A stretch of 64,000 nt of DNA from Phyllobacterium endophyticum (GTDB taxonomy: Bacteria > Pseudomonadota > Alphaproteobacteria > Rhizobiales > Rhizobiaceae): assembly GCF_003010935.1 (NCBI RefSeq), contig NZ_PGGN01000002.1:186001-250000 (forward strand), read 5' to 3'. Positions 8,011-17,929 of this stretch are shown here, in pieces. Each line of letters opens with the position of its first letter. Position 1 is the stretch's first letter. The notes below the pieces were generated by a model, which was not told the DNA's origin, searched no databases, and worked only from the letters and a program-made list of their open reading frames with translations. A program made the position numbers and the translations under genes.

Positions 8011-9389
8011 AATTTTTACGCCAGCCCTACGTTATCGCGATCCTTGCACTTGTCGTCGTCAGCGCCGGGCTCACCATTGCGCTTAACTATTTCCCACAGC
8101 TTGGTTTTGGGTCGTCTGGCGGCCGAGTACTAATCTCGTCCGAGCGCCTGAGCGACATCCCGTTGTTGCAGCCGGATGGTAAGCCTGCGGGTATTGCTAT
8201 AGTCGTGTCGCAAAAAGGTGGTCTCGCGACTGACGACGTAGCCTTGACCAAGTTGCTGGTCGACCGCAAGTTTCTGGTACTCACGGTTGATCTGGAGAAG
8301 TGGCGCAAGGAACTCGATCAGGATACGGGCGATTGCACATATTTCGTTTCCGATCTTGAAGGCATAGCGAAGGAAGCGCAGCGCCGGGTCGCCGTTGAAA
8401 CGTACATGCATCCGGTGGTTGTCGGCATCGGCGAGGGTGGTGTCATGGCTTACGCGTCGATGGCAGATGCTCCCGCCGCCACGCTAGCCGGTGCGGTCGT
8501 TGTCGATCCATCGGTTGCTCTCAAGACAAAGCTGCCGTCGTGCGAGGGTGCAGATTACGAAGCCGTGCCGGGCGAGGGGTTCAGCTATTCCTATGACGCT
8601 GATCTGCCTAATCCGGCGACCATCGTTCGGGATAAACCGGATGCTGACCCGAAAGGTCCACCGAGCGCCGGCTTCTTTCTGGCGCAGGAGAAAATAGGCG
8701 CGAGCAAGAACGAACGGCTGGTGATGGCAGCGGATGCTGCAACCGATATCGCCAAAGAAGACGCTTCTGCGGAAGCGCTGCCGATCATCGATATTCCCGC
8801 GGTCAATGGGCCAGCGAAATACCTTGCCATTTTCTTTTCGGGAGACGGCGGCTGGCGCGATATCGACAAATCGGTCGGCGATATAATCTCGAAAGAGAGC
8901 GTTCACGTCGTCGGCGTGGATTCGCTGCGCTATTTCTGGTCTCTGCGCAAACCCGAGGATATCGCCAAGGACATAACAAGGATCGTCGCCAAGGCCGACC
9001 CTTCCGGCAACCTGCCGGTCGTGCTGCTTGGCTACTCGTTCGGTGCCAATACGATACCTTTTTCCTGGCCGTTTCTGTCGAAGCAGTTGCAGGATAAGAT
9101 CAGTCTTGTCGGCTTGATTGGTACGGAGGAAACCACGCCATTCCAAGTCTCTGTCGGCGCCTGGCTGGGACTCGGCGGCGATAATGAGGTGGCGCCTGCC
9201 GTGGCCAAACTCCCGAAGGAAAAGGTAGTGTGCGTTTACGGCTCGGACGAGGACGACACGGCCTGCACGGCTGCGGTGCTATCGGGGGTTCAGAAAATCG
9301 AACTTCCGGGCGATCATCACTACGACGAGAAGTACGATATACTTGCCGGCAAGCTGATGGACGCAGTTTCGACAAGGCAATCGAAGTGA
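8007..9389 (+). CDS. acvB: AcvB/VirJ family lysyl-PG hydrolase
   Basis: A 460-residue exported protein of the AcvB/VirJ family. A hydrophobic N-terminal segment (residues ~8-28) acts as signal or anchor. Two VirJ-like regions follow. The C-terminal one carries 'LAIFFSGDGGWRDIDK' near residue 270 and the nucleophile elbow 'GYSFGAN' near residue 340, with Asp and His candidates in 'GSDEDDT' and 'GDHHYD'. AcvB of Agrobacterium has been shown to hydrolyse lysyl-phosphatidylglycerol, reversing LpiA. The 4-base overlap with lpiA supports translational coupling, so the pair would set the level of aminoacylated lipid. The family name VirJ comes from the Ti-plasmid homologue, but no other vir genes are present. 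Confidence 0.9.
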   Translation: MKFLRQPYVIAILALVVVSAGLTIALNYFPQLGFGSSGGRVLISSERLSDIPLLQPDGKPAGIAIVVSQKGGLATDDVALTKLLVDRKFLVLTVDLEKWRKELDQDTGDCTYFVSDLEGIAKEAQRRVAVETYMHPVVVGIGEGGVMAYASMADAPAATLAGAVVVDPSVALKTKLPSCEGADYEAVPGEGFSYSYDADLPNPATIVRDKPDADPKGPPSAGFFLAQEKIGASKNERLVMAADAATDIAKEDASAEALPIIDIPAVNGPAKYLAIFFSGDGGWRDIDKSVGDIISKESVHVVGVDSLRYFWSLRKPEDIAKDITRIVAKADPSGNLPVVLLGYSFGANTIPFSWPFLSKQLQDKISLVGLIGTEETTPFQVSVGAWLGLGGDNEVAPAVAKLPKEKVVCVYGSDEDDTACTAAVLSGVQKIELPGDHHYDEKYDILAGKLMDAVSTRQSK

Positions 9390-9799
9390 CGTTCATCACA
9401 TGAACATGTGCAGGCTGCATACGGGCTTGAACGCTAGATCTTTGGCGTCAAGCCTCGCCAGCACACGGCTCCAGCCGGTCTGACGCCGCCCCGTTTACCA
9501 GAACAGCAGTGTTGCCAGGCTGCCGCAATAAGGTGCGCTTGCGTTATGGCGCATTTCAGGTGAGGGGCTCGTCGGGTTGTCGCTGACCGCATATCTGACA
9601 AGGGGCCGTTTGGCGGGGTGATATGTGAAAGCTCCGTGACAGCGGTTGGCACTGAGGCCGCGCGGCAACCGGAAGTAGAGCGCAAGCATGCACAATGTTC
9701 CAATTTGTTTGTCAGCGAGTATGAAGTTGACAGTTTTCATCATAAATGGTTATCGGATGTGAGTGCCGCTGTTCAAGCCGCATGTCAACGGAGGTCGCC
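9390..9799. other. Intergenic region holding the fbp promoter
   Basis: 410 bases between acvB and fbpA. Apart from the promoter/iron box described separately at 9727-9755, I see no gene. Open frames on the minus strand (for example 9434-9703) lack a ribosome site and resemble no family. Confidence 0.6.
9727..9755 (+). promoter_or_regulatory. Sigma-70 promoter overlapped by TGA-N9-TCA iron box
   Basis: TTGACA (9727-9732), a 17-base spacer and TTATCG (9750-9755) form a plausible housekeeping promoter about 45 bases before the fbpA start. Within it, TGA (9728-9730), nine bases and TCA (9740-9742) match the short iron-rhodo-box pattern recognised by RirA or Irr-type iron regulators in Rhizobiales. 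Only six bases are fixed in that pattern, so a chance match is possible. Its position between -35 and -10 of a ferric importer favours a real repressor site. Confidence 0.5.
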
Positions 9800-10819
9800 A
9801 TGAAGTTCTCTATATCATCCCTGGCTGGAGTTGTGGCTTTTGCCGCCGGTCTTGCGGGCTCAACAATGCTGGCAACAGCACAGAGTGAGTCAGAAGGTAT
9901 TGTTGTCTACAACGCACAGCACGAAAGCCTGACCGAGGCCTGGGCAGCGGGCTTCACCAAGGAAACGGGAATCAAGGTGACCCTGCGCCATGGCGGTGAC
10001 ATGGAGTTCGCCAACCAGATTGTCCAGGAAGGGGCGGCTTCTCCTGCGGATGTCTACTTGACCGAGAATTCACCGGGCATGGCGCTCGTTGACACCGCTA
10101 ACCTGTTCGAGCCTTTGAACGCGGATATTCTTGCACAGGTGCCAGAGAAATATCGTCCTGCCAACGGTCATTGGGTAGGTATCGCAGCCCGCTCCACCGT
10201 TTTTGTCTACGACAAGACCAAGCTGACAGAGGACAAGCTCCCGAAGTCTTTACTGGATCTCGCAGATCCCAGCTGGAAGGGCCGCTGGGCGGCGTCACCG
10301 TCCGGTGCTGACTTCCAGGCAATCGTCGGTGCCCTTCTCCAGCTAAAGGGCGAAGAGGCTACGGCTGCATGGCTGAAGGCAATGAAGGAAAACTTCACCG
10401 CCTATAAAGGCAACAGTACCGCAATGAAAGCCGTTAATGCCGGTCAGGTCGAAGGCGCTGTTATCTATCATTATTATTACTTTGGTGATCAGGCCAAGAC
10501 GGGTGAAAACAGCAAGAACATCGCTACGCACTACTTCAAGAACGAAGATCCTGGTGCCTTCGTCAGTGTCTCCGGCGGCGGCGTCCTGGCTTCCAGCAAG
10601 CACAAGGAGCAGGCCCAGGCATTCCTGAAGTGGGTTACGGGCAAGGGCGGCCAGGAGGTCCTACGCGATGGTACATCCTTCGAATATGCAGTAGGTGAGG
10701 GTGCAGAGTCGAATCCGAAGCTGGTGCCACTTGCTGATCTGCAGGCCCCCAAGGTGGACCCGTCGAAACTCGACAGCAAAAAGGTCACCGACCTGATGAC
10801 CAAAGCTGGTTTGCTCTAG
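9800..10819 (+). CDS. fbpA: Ferric iron ABC transporter, periplasmic binding protein
   Basis: A 339-residue class II periplasmic binding protein of the FbpA/AfuA type. A signal peptide ends near 'ATAQS' (about residue 25). The mature start 'EGIVVYNAQHESL' carries the Y-N-x-Q-H motif, and the tyrosine cluster 'VIYHYYYFGDQ' near residue 215 corresponds to the paired tyrosines that bind Fe(III) in this family. The ATG at 9800 is preceded by GGAGG 6 bases away; a longer open frame from 9746 lacks a ribosome site. It is the first gene of fbpABC and is followed by a strong hairpin, a layout that usually lets the binding protein be made in excess. Substrate is inferred as ferric iron; related proteins carry thiamine or phosphonates. 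Confidence 0.87.
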   Translation: MKFSISSLAGVVAFAAGLAGSTMLATAQSESEGIVVYNAQHESLTEAWAAGFTKETGIKVTLRHGGDMEFANQIVQEGAASPADVYLTENSPGMALVDTANLFEPLNADILAQVPEKYRPANGHWVGIAARSTVFVYDKTKLTEDKLPKSLLDLADPSWKGRWAASPSGADFQAIVGALLQLKGEEATAAWLKAMKENFTAYKGNSTAMKAVNAGQVEGAVIYHYYYFGDQAKTGENSKNIATHYFKNEDPGAFVSVSGGGVLASSKHKEQAQAFLKWVTGKGGQEVLRDGTSFEYAVGEGAESNPKLVPLADLQAPKVDPSKLDSKKVTDLMTKAGLL

Positions 10820-10852
10820 CCGCAACACGCGGTCGGACCAACAAGTTCGCCA

Positions 10853-10885
10853 GCAACGTCCCCGGTGTTTCATCGGGGACGTTGC
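10853..10885 (+). terminator. 11-bp perfect hairpin between fbpA and fbpB
   Basis: GCAACGTCCCC (10853-10863) and GGGGACGTTGC (10875-10885) form a perfect 11-base-pair stem with an 11-base loop. No T-run follows. It is therefore more likely an mRNA-stabilising 3' hairpin or partial terminator that raises fbpA over fbpBC than a full terminator. Confidence 0.75.
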
Positions 10886-10952
10886 TCAATTCGAGGCAGC
10901 AACGCGTGCAGTCCTTGACTAACGCTGGCTGCAGTAATGAGAGCAATTTACA

Positions 10953-12542
10953 TTGCCGCCAAGCCAGTCAGTTTACGAGCCCGGCGAACACCTTCAAGCA
11001 CCCGCCGCACTCTTGCGACGACGCAGGATTTCGAACGCACCTGCGATCCTCGCGGCAGGGATCGTTTCGCTCTTCTCGCTCCTGCCTGTTGGGTTCGTCA
11101 TCTGGATCGGCATTCAGACGGGCTGGGAAACCGCATCGGCACTCATTTTTCGACCACGCGTCGGCGAGCTTCTGATCAACACCGCGATGTTGCTTGCAGT
11201 CGCGATTCCAATTTCCATCATCCTTGCCGTGACCCTTGCGTGGCTAACGGAGCGCACCGATCTCCCAGGTGCACGCATCTGGTCCTGGTTTGCAGTAGCG
11301 CCACTCGCGGTACCCGCCTTCGTACACAGCTATGCCTGGGTTAGCCTGATCCCTGGCCTGCACGGTCTTCTTGGCGGCGTGCTCGTTTCGGTGCTGGCTT
11401 ATTTCCCATTTTTGTACCTGCCGGTCTCGGCTCAGCTCCGCCGGCTGGATCCGGCGATGGAGGACGCCGCAGCTTCCCTCGGCAATGGCCCTTGGCGTGT
11501 TTTCTTTTTTGCAGTCCTACCGCAACTCCGCCTCGCAATCTGCGGAGGATCGCTCCTCGTCGGCCTGCACCTGCTCGCTGAGTACGGCCTCTACGTGATG
11601 ATAAGGTTCGATACTTTCACCACGGCTATCGTAGATCAGTTTCAGTCCGCATTTAACGGGCCTGCTGCGAATATGCTGGGAGGCGTGCTGGTTGTGTGTT
11701 GTTTCGGTTTGCTGGGTATCGAGGCGCTCCTGCGCGGCAATGAACGATATGCGAGGGTCGGCTCGGGTGCCGCACGTGATCCCTTCAAACAGAAATTGGG
11801 AGTGCTGACATTGCCGGCGTTTCTGATCGTCTTCGCCACGGCCGGTTTATCTCTCGGGGTCCCGTTTATCACTCTCGCCCGGTGGTTGATTATCGGCGGC
11901 TTCGACAGTTGGCGTCTGGATTCAATCGGCACAGCTCTCGGTCAAACGATTATATTTGCTCTATCAGGCGCTCTCCTTACCACCATCATTTCCGTGCCGA
12001 TGGCGTGGCTGTCCGTGCGGGCTCCAGGTCGCTTTCAACGGATTATGGAGGCGTGCCATTACTACGTCGGATCCTTGCCGGGAGTAGTGGTTGCACTGGC
12101 GCTGGTGACTGTGACCGTTCGCGTCGCACTTCCTCTTTATCAGACGATATTCACATTGTTGTTCGCGTATGCCCTGCTATTTCTTCCGAGATCGCTCGTT
12201 GGTTTGCGCGCGAGTATCGCGCAAGTTCCGATCGAGCTTGAGCAAGCGGCCGTGGCACTTGGGCGATCACCTGCGCAAGCAGTCATGCATATTACCATGC
12301 GCCTCGCCGCCCCGGGCGTTGCGGTCAGTATGGCGCTGGTTGGTCTCGGAATAACCAACGAACTGACGGCAACACTGATGCTGGCACCAAACGGTACGCG
12401 AACGCTTGCCATGCAGTTCTGGTCGCTCACCAGTGAGATTGACTATGTTGGTGCTGCACCATATGCCCTCATGATGGTGTTGCTCTCACTGCCCATGACG
12501 CTTCTGCTTTATGCGCAATCCAGAAGACTGAGTGGACGATGA
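10953..12542 (+). CDS. fbpB: Ferric iron ABC transporter, fused permease
   Basis: A 529-residue inner-membrane protein with about twelve transmembrane segments in two homologous halves, each with a permease EAA-type loop ('[17 protein letters not shown]' near residue 170 and '[16 protein letters not shown]' near residue 430). This fused double-permease form is typical of FbpB/SfuB/ThiP. The open frame begins at a TTG; GAGAG lies about 9 bases upstream, and no ATG in frame is closer to the first membrane segment (residue ~30). The stop overlaps fbpC by ATGA. It forms the channel of the FbpABC importer with the flanking genes. Confidence 0.88.
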   Translation: MPPSQSVYEPGEHLQAPAALLRRRRISNAPAILAAGIVSLFSLLPVGFVIWIGIQTGWETASALIFRPRVGELLINTAMLLAVAIPISIILAVTLAWLTERTDLPGARIWSWFAVAPLAVPAFVHSYAWVSLIPGLHGLLGGVLVSVLAYFPFLYLPVSAQLRRLDPAMEDAAASLGNGPWRVFFFAVLPQLRLAICGGSLLVGLHLLAEYGLYVMIRFDTFTTAIVDQFQSAFNGPAANMLGGVLVVCCFGLLGIEALLRGNERYARVGSGAARDPFKQKLGVLTLPAFLIVFATAGLSLGVPFITLARWLIIGGFDSWRLDSIGTALGQTIIFALSGALLTTIISVPMAWLSVRAPGRFQRIMEACHYYVGSLPGVVVALALVTVTVRVALPLYQTIFTLLFAYALLFLPRSLVGLRASIAQVPIELEQAAVALGRSPAQAVMHITMRLAAPGVAVSMALVGLGITNELTATLMLAPNGTRTLAMQFWSLTSEIDYVGAAPYALMMVLLSLPMTLLLYAQSRRLSGR

Positions 12543-13609
12543 CCTTTCTGACCGTCACTGGCATCAACAAGCGTTACGGCAAAGTGGTTGCTCTCGAGGA
12601 CGTGACTATCGATGTGCCCTCAGGGTGCCGTACCGCTATCGTGGGGCACTCCGGCTCAGGCAAGACCACTCTGCTGCGCTTGATTGCGGGATTCGAAGTT
12701 CCCGACTCTGGTACAGTCGTGCTGGATGGGAAGTTCCTTGCGGACGGAGCTGCGGTCGTGCCTGCCCACCGCCGCGGCATAGGCATTGTGGCGCAGCATG
12801 GCGCCTTGTTTCCGCACCTGACTGTTGGAGACAATATCGGCTTCGGATTGGACCGGAACATTCCGCAACGCACTGAGCGAATATCAGCCCTTATGGATCT
12901 GGTTGAATTGGCAAGATCAATGCGGGACCGACGCCCGCACGAATTGTCGGGAGGGCAGCAGCAGCGAGTGGCACTTGCCCGCGCGCTGGCGAGACAGCCA
13001 AAACTGATGTTGTTGGACGAGCCGTTTTCCGCCCTCGACGCAGGCCTACGCGAAGGCATCCGCACCTCCGTAGCCGAGGTTCTCAACGCCCAGAAAATTA
13101 CGACGTTGCTGGTAACACACGACCAGGCCGAAGCGCTCTCCTTTGCCGACCAGGTCGCGGTATTGCGCGATGGGAAGCTTCTGCAAATTGGCTCGCCGCG
13201 CACCCTCTACCTGAGTCCAAACGATCCATACACTGCGCGTTTCCTGGGAGACGCGATAATATTGGATGCCGAGTTCAGCGAAGGTTTGGCAAGTTGTGCG
13301 TTGGGACGCGTCAAGATTGACTCTGCGCGTATCGGTACCGCGAAGATCATGCTGCGGCCGGAACAGGTCGTACTTTCACCGGTTTCGCCCAACGCTCCCG
13401 ATGATCCTGATCGCCGCTCGGGTTACATCACCCGGATAGAATTTGGCGGCGCGTCATGCTCCATCACGATCAGACTGACCGGTGATATTCACGATGGCTC
13501 AACCAAGCCTGCACTGGTAATCAGGACGGCAAGTGTTAACCTACCGCCGATTGGAAGCCACGTTCAAATATGTGTACTCGGCGAGGCGCATGTCTTCGAA
13601 GGAACTTAG
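12539..13609 (+). CDS. fbpC: Ferric iron ABC transporter, ATPase
   Basis: A 356-residue ABC ATPase. Walker A 'GHSGSGKTT' is near residue 37, the signature 'LSGGQQQR' near residue 138, Walker B '[12 protein letters not shown]' near residue 158 and the switch histidine in '[11 protein letters not shown]'. Residues ~240-356 form a TOBE-type regulatory domain. The ATG overlaps the fbpB stop (ATGA), so the two are coupled. It energises uptake through FbpB. Sequence alone does not separate iron from thiamine or putrescine ATPases; the assignment rests on FbpA. Confidence 0.88.
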   Translation: MTFLTVTGINKRYGKVVALEDVTIDVPSGCRTAIVGHSGSGKTTLLRLIAGFEVPDSGTVVLDGKFLADGAAVVPAHRRGIGIVAQHGALFPHLTVGDNIGFGLDRNIPQRTERISALMDLVELARSMRDRRPHELSGGQQQRVALARALARQPKLMLLDEPFSALDAGLREGIRTSVAEVLNAQKITTLLVTHDQAEALSFADQVAVLRDGKLLQIGSPRTLYLSPNDPYTARFLGDAIILDAEFSEGLASCALGRVKIDSARIGTAKIMLRPEQVVLSPVSPNAPDDPDRRSGYITRIEFGGASCSITIRLTGDIHDGSTKPALVIRTASVNLPPIGSHVQICVLGEAHVFEGT

Positions 13610-13624
13610 AGGATCGGAGTGCTC

Positions 13625-14197
13625 ATGGGCAACATATTCAAGTGGTTGAACGAACCTGCAGCGTTCAGCGGAACTGCCACCCAACTCAGCCTCGTAACCA
13701 GGGAAAACACCGACTTCTGGCAGCAAACGTTCTATGGGTTTCAGCGCGATAGCGGCCACGCCTATCTGACCCCGGTCAGTGGAGATTTCACCGCAAGTGT
13801 TATTGTCCGCGGAGAGTACCAACAGCTTTATGATCAAGCCGGCCTGATGCTGCGCATCGACCAAAGGCATTGGATCAAGACTGGCGTCGAATATACAGAT
13901 GGGCTGATGCATTTCAGCGTTGTCGTGACAAATGGCACGTCGGACTGGTCTGTGATCCCACTCCATGGTTCGAGTACGGCCGATGCGATTGGCGTTCGAT
14001 TGACGCGCCACGGCGATGCAGTTCGGGTTCAGTTCTCGATAAATGGTGCAGCATGGCAACTCGCCCGTCTCGCGCCGTTTTTGTCAGACCAAGCCTCGGT
14101 GGGTATCATGGCGTGCTCGCCTGAACGAGGCGGTTTCGAAGCGACTTTCAAAAATCTGATGGTCGGGCCCGCGATCTCGCGCAATCTGCACGGCTAG
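13625..14197 (+). CDS. DUF1349 concanavalin-like protein
   Basis: A 190-residue soluble protein of the DUF1349 family (concanavalin A-like beta-sandwich, sometimes annotated 'regulation of enolase protein 1'). Family features include 'FWQQTFYGFQRDSGHAYL' near residue 36, 'YDQAGLMLRIDQRHWIKTGVE' near residue 75 and the final 'FKNLMVGP'. No catalytic residues or signal peptide are evident. The ATG at 13625 has GGAG 5 bases upstream; a GTG two codons earlier is less likely. It lies 15 bases after fbpC and is probably co-transcribed, but a link to iron uptake is not established. It ends 4 bases inside the convergent regulator gene. Confidence 0.8.
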   Translation: MGNIFKWLNEPAAFSGTATQLSLVTRENTDFWQQTFYGFQRDSGHAYLTPVSGDFTASVIVRGEYQQLYDQAGLMLRIDQRHWIKTGVEYTDGLMHFSVVVTNGTSDWSVIPLHGSSTADAIGVRLTRHGDAVRVQFSINGAAWQLARLAPFLSDQASVGIMACSPERGGFEATFKNLMVGPAISRNLHG

Positions 14198-14982
14198 CTT
14201 CCAAACAGTTCCGGACGTTTGATCTTAAGATGCAAAAGCATTTTGCCCATTTGGGCGATATGCGCTTCCATGGTTGCCGCCGCCCTGTCGGCGTCCTTAT
14301 CGGCGATGGCGGATATGATTGCCTCGTGTTCCGCCAAAGTCTCGACCATACGCGCTTCATAATGGAGGAGGAGCCTTCTGACCCGATCAATCTGGCTGCG
14401 CTCCTTCGAAGCGATTTCACGCAGACCGACCAAACCTGCGGCGTCACAAATAAGATCATGCAGTGCTTCATCCAGTTCGTAGAACTGCTCGAAGTCTCGG
14501 CTGTTCGCGGCCTTGCGCTGGTCCTCGAGATTCTGGCGAAAACGACCAAGCGCTTCGGGATTCGCCCGCTCGGCGGTCCGCCGGATCGCAGCCGTTTCGA
14601 GTGCAACGCGCACGAACTGCGCCGTTTCTATCTTGTCGAGCCATAACCGCGCGACGAATGTACCAGTCTGCGGATATATTTCGACGAGACCTTCGTCTGC
14701 GAGCCTGTTGATTGCGTCACTTACAGGAGTGCGGGACACGCCCAATTGTGCAGCGACGAGTTCTTTTCGGATCGCTTCTCCCGGAGCGAGTTGCGAGGAT
14801 ATGATTGCCTGCCGCAGGATAGAATAAACCTGATCTTTCCGCGTGACCGAGACGACCTTTTGTTCCTTGAAATCCCTATTCGGCAAACGAAGCTGCAACT
14901 CGTAACTCCCACTATCGCTGCGTCGCGACGTCTGAAGATCATAAAGTAAAATATTTGACTCTGCTCCAATAACATCTAACAT
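14194..14982 (-). CDS. GntR family regulator, FadR/FCD type
   Basis: A transcription factor with an N-terminal winged helix-turn-helix ('QVYSILRQAIISSQLAPGE', then 'AAQLGVSRTPVSDAINRLADEGL') and a C-terminal all-helical FCD ligand domain. The metal-binding pattern D-x-x-x-H ('ELDEALHDL'), 'LRRLLLHYEARM' and 'EHEAIISAI' are typical of that domain. The N-terminus is unusually long: ATG codons at 14982 and 15021 are both possible, and ~40 residues precede the usual domain start. It is divergent from a sugar ABC importer whose start lies only ~40 bases away, so it most likely controls that operon in response to the sugar or its acid derivative. Confidence 0.87.
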   Translation of the reverse strand: MLDVIGAESNILLYDLQTSRRSDSGSYELQLRLPNRDFKEQKVVSVTRKDQVYSILRQAIISSQLAPGEAIRKELVAAQLGVSRTPVSDAINRLADEGLVEIYPQTGTFVARLWLDKIETAQFVRVALETAAIRRTAERANPEALGRFRQNLEDQRKAANSRDFEQFYELDEALHDLICDAAGLVGLREIASKERSQIDRVRRLLLHYEARMVETLAEHEAIISAIADKDADRAAATMEAHIAQMGKMLLHLKIKRPELFGS

Positions 14983-14986
14983 GTTA
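14977..14986. promoter_or_regulatory. TAACATGTTA palindrome, candidate GntR operator
   Basis: A perfect 10-base palindrome in the short divergent region between the FCD regulator and the sugar importer. An ATAACAT repeat of its left half lies just upstream. The centre would cover the regulator's own proposed ATG, consistent with autoregulation. Assignment is by position only. Confidence 0.35.
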
Positions 14987-15022
14987 CATACCGACTTGAA
15001 AGAATGTTTTGGGAGGAGCATT

Positions 15023-16579
15023 TTGGAGAGCCCATCCCCAATTGTTACGTTGCGCGGGATCAGTAAGTCCTTCGCTCATGTCATTGCCTTGCGTAGCATC
15101 GACCTTGACATCTATACCGGCGAGATTCACGCGATTATGGGCGAGAATGGCGCTGGTAAGTCGACCTTGGTGAAGGTCTTGAGCGGCGTTCATCGCCGAA
15201 GCGGCGGGCACATGACAGTCCGCGGACGCGAGGTCGATTTCGCTACTCCAAAAGAAGCGGAACGCAATGGCATCGCCATCATTCACCAAGAGCTCAATCT
15301 CATCCCGAGTCTGAGCGTTTCGGAAAACATTTTTTTAGGACGGGAACCGCTCAAGGCTGGCGTGTTCATCAATTATGCGGAAATACAGGCACGAAGCGCA
15401 GAAATTCTCGCCAGGTTCGGGATCGACATCGATCCACGCGCGGATGTCGAAAATCTGCGGGTTGGAGAGCAGCAACTCGTCGAGATAGCGCGCGCGCTTT
15501 CGCTTGACGCGGATGTGCTGGTGCTCGACGAACCTACGTCTGCCTTGTCGGAAGCAGAGGCACAGCGCCTCGCGAGCTTCGTGCGTGCGTTGGCACGCAA
15601 TGGAGTGGCGATCGTCTACATTTCTCATCGCATGAGCGAAGTATTTTCTCTGGCGGACAAAATCACGGTCCTGCGCGACGGAAAATTCATCGCAACGCAG
15701 CGTGCGAAGGACATCAGTGAGCGGGACGTCATCCGGATGATGGTTGGTCGTGAACTGAAAAACCAGGAAAAAAATGCATCGGTTTCCGGCAATCCAGTTG
15801 TTTTGTCCGTCAGGAATCTTGCCCTTCAACGGCCGAATTCGCGTGGCCGCCTTCACAACGTCGTCGATAGCGTGAGCTTTGATCTCCACGCAGGTGAGAT
15901 ACTGGGTATCGGCGGACTTCTCGGTTCTGGCCGAACCGAAGTTCTGGAGCTCATATTCGGAGCTGCGATTGGCAAGCGGAGAGGTTGGGTCCAGCGGGCT
16001 GGAGTGAGTTATGACGCTCAATCGCTTACACCGCGCGCGTCGGTGGCAAGGGGGATCGCGTTCCTCACCGAGGATCGCAAGGGTACAGGTCTTTTGATGA
16101 ACGCGGATATACGGGCAAACGCTGTACTGCCTTCACTGCCCTGGATTGCTCCGTTGGGATGGTTAACACGACGACGCGAAAATGCAGTTGCCAGCCGGAC
16201 GATCAAAGCCATGCGCGTTCGGTGCCAAGGTCCGGAACAGCCTATAGACGAACTCAGTGGCGGAAATCAGCAAAAGATTGTTCTCGGTAAATGGCTCGAG
16301 ACGAAGCCCAACGTGGTTCTGCTTGATGAGCCGACACGCGGTATCGACGTCGGCGCGAAGGATGAGATCTACGACCTTCTGCGCAAGCTTGTTCGGTCAG
16401 GGGTCGCTATTGTCATGGTCAGTTCTGAGCTGCCAGAACTGCTGGCGCTGTCGAATCGCATATTGGTGATGTGCGAGGGCAGGGCCGCAGGAATCATCGA
16501 AAGCGAGGAGTTCTCGGAAGAACGGGTAATGGAGCTTGCGACACCGTTGGGAACCGCCCTCACCGGGGAGGCTGCATGA
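15023..16579 (+). CDS. Sugar ABC transporter, double ATPase (RbsA type)
   Basis: A 518-residue protein with two ABC ATPase domains, as in RbsA, XylG and MglA. The first has Walker A 'GENGAGKST' near residue 40 and Walker B 'VLVLDEPTSALS' near residue 168. The second has the degenerate P-loop 'GLLGSGRTE' near residue 298 and an intact 'LSGGNQQKI' signature with 'VVLLDEPTRGIDVG'. I chose the TTG at 15023 because GGGAGGAG lies ~5 bases upstream and the protein then begins just before the first domain. An ATG at 14981 would add 14 residues without a ribosome site. It overlaps the permease start by ATGA. Confidence 0.87.
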   Translation: MESPSPIVTLRGISKSFAHVIALRSIDLDIYTGEIHAIMGENGAGKSTLVKVLSGVHRRSGGHMTVRGREVDFATPKEAERNGIAIIHQELNLIPSLSVSENIFLGREPLKAGVFINYAEIQARSAEILARFGIDIDPRADVENLRVGEQQLVEIARALSLDADVLVLDEPTSALSEAEAQRLASFVRALARNGVAIVYISHRMSEVFSLADKITVLRDGKFIATQRAKDISERDVIRMMVGRELKNQEKNASVSGNPVVLSVRNLALQRPNSRGRLHNVVDSVSFDLHAGEILGIGGLLGSGRTEVLELIFGAAIGKRRGWVQRAGVSYDAQSLTPRASVARGIAFLTEDRKGTGLLMNADIRANAVLPSLPWIAPLGWLTRRRENAVASRTIKAMRVRCQGPEQPIDELSGGNQQKIVLGKWLETKPNVVLLDEPTRGIDVGAKDEIYDLLRKLVRSGVAIVMVSSELPELLALSNRILVMCEGRAAGIIESEEFSEERVMELATPLGTALTGEAA

Positions 16580-17898
16580 CGGGCACAGGCGAGCACATCG
16601 TACGATCATCAAACACAACGGAACGATTGAAAAGCGTCCTCAAGTCCACAAAGCTCTACTGGGGCTTGGCACTGCTCTTTTTGGTGGGCGTGATTTCCTC
16701 TCCCGTCTCATCAAAAGGCAACAACATCTTCTTGTCGTTCGGAAATCTTTCAGATGTGTTCAGACAAATCTCGGTTACGGGCATCACGGCCGTGGGAATG
16801 ACGCTGGTCATTCTCATTGCCGGGATCGATCTCTCGGTCGGCTCGGTGCTGGCATTGGGGTCGGTTGTCTGTGCCATGCTCTTGACCAATGAAGGTTGGT
16901 CTTCCGCCTATCTGCTCGGCGTCCCCGCTATTTTCCTCCTGGGTTTTCTAGTGATGTTTGGCGTACTTACCCTTGGCGTGAAGCTGCAGCGAAGAGTTAC
17001 AGTGGGTGCTGCAATAAACTCGCCTTCGGCGCAAAGACTGATGCTGACCATTGCCGCCCTCACTGCTCTTGTCCTGGGGCTGGGCGTTTCGCTGTCCTCT
17101 GACGGAAAAGCCGGTGTGCTTCTGGTGCTTCTTGTGGTGCCTGCGGTCGGGTTCATGCTTGGCACCATCAATGGCTTGATTATCGTCGGCGGCCGGTTGC
17201 AGCCTTTCATCGTCACTTTGGCAATGATGGTTGCTGGCTTGGGTATCGCACGGCTGACCGCAGGCCAGAACACAGCCGTCTGGCCCGTTTACACCGGGAG
17301 CAATGCCACGGCAGACTTCGAGGCTCTGCGCTCGCTGATCTTCGGTATAATTCCAGTGCCCGGTGTCATCTTCGCCGGCATCATCCTCCTGTTCTGGGTA
17401 ATCCTGAAATTCACCAAATTCGGACGCTATATCTATGCTATCGGCGGCAATGAGGAAGCCGCTCGATTGGCTGGTGTACCGGTCTGGCGTGTAAAAATAA
17501 CAGTATATGCAATCTCAGGCTATCTGGCGGCTCTCGCCGGCATCCTTTATGTCGCGCAATACCGGCAGGGAAAGCCGGATGCAGGGATGGGACTCGAACT
17601 CGATGCTATCGCCGCCGTTGTAATCGGCGGAACGAGCCTCATGGGCGGGCGAGGGTCAATGATCGGCACCCTCGTCGGCGTTCTTATTTTTGGGTTTCTC
17701 AGTAATATCCTCCAACTGAACAACATAGACAGCAACACCCAGCTGGTTTTGAAGGGTGTGATCATCATCATTGCAGTTCTTTTGCAAGAACGCCGCTCAA
17801 GCGGATGGCTGTTCTTTTTGTCACAGCTCAAAGCTCGCGACACACCGGACAAACAGGTGTCCGCGTCGATCAATATTTCGCGGAGACCAGACGATTAA
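16576..17898 (+). CDS. Sugar ABC transporter permease (RbsC/XylH type)
   Basis: A 440-residue inner-membrane permease of the branched sugar family. Conserved features include 'ILIAGIDLSVGSVLALGSVV' near residue 80, 'GTINGLIIVGGRLQPFIVTLAMM' near residue 200 and 'AIGGNEEAARLAGVPV' near residue 290. The extra loop around residues 130-180 makes it longer than RbsC (~320) and closer to XylH (~390). The start ATG overlaps the ATPase stop and has GGGGAG upstream; the upstream open frame is only a shadow of the ATPase. Xylose or another pentose is a reasonable guess, but no catabolic gene is nearby to support it. Confidence 0.88.
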   Translation: MTGTGEHIVRSSNTTERLKSVLKSTKLYWGLALLFLVGVISSPVSSKGNNIFLSFGNLSDVFRQISVTGITAVGMTLVILIAGIDLSVGSVLALGSVVCAMLLTNEGWSSAYLLGVPAIFLLGFLVMFGVLTLGVKLQRRVTVGAAINSPSAQRLMLTIAALTALVLGLGVSLSSDGKAGVLLVLLVVPAVGFMLGTINGLIIVGGRLQPFIVTLAMMVAGLGIARLTAGQNTAVWPVYTGSNATADFEALRSLIFGIIPVPGVIFAGIILLFWVILKFTKFGRYIYAIGGNEEAARLAGVPVWRVKITVYAISGYLAALAGILYVAQYRQGKPDAGMGLELDAIAAVVIGGTSLMGGRGSMIGTLVGVLIFGFLSNILQLNNIDSNTQLVLKGVIIIIAVLLQERRSSGWLFFLSQLKARDTPDKQVSASINISRRPDD

Positions 17899-17929
17899 CT
17901 GAAATCAATAAAACAAAGGGAGAGAGACA

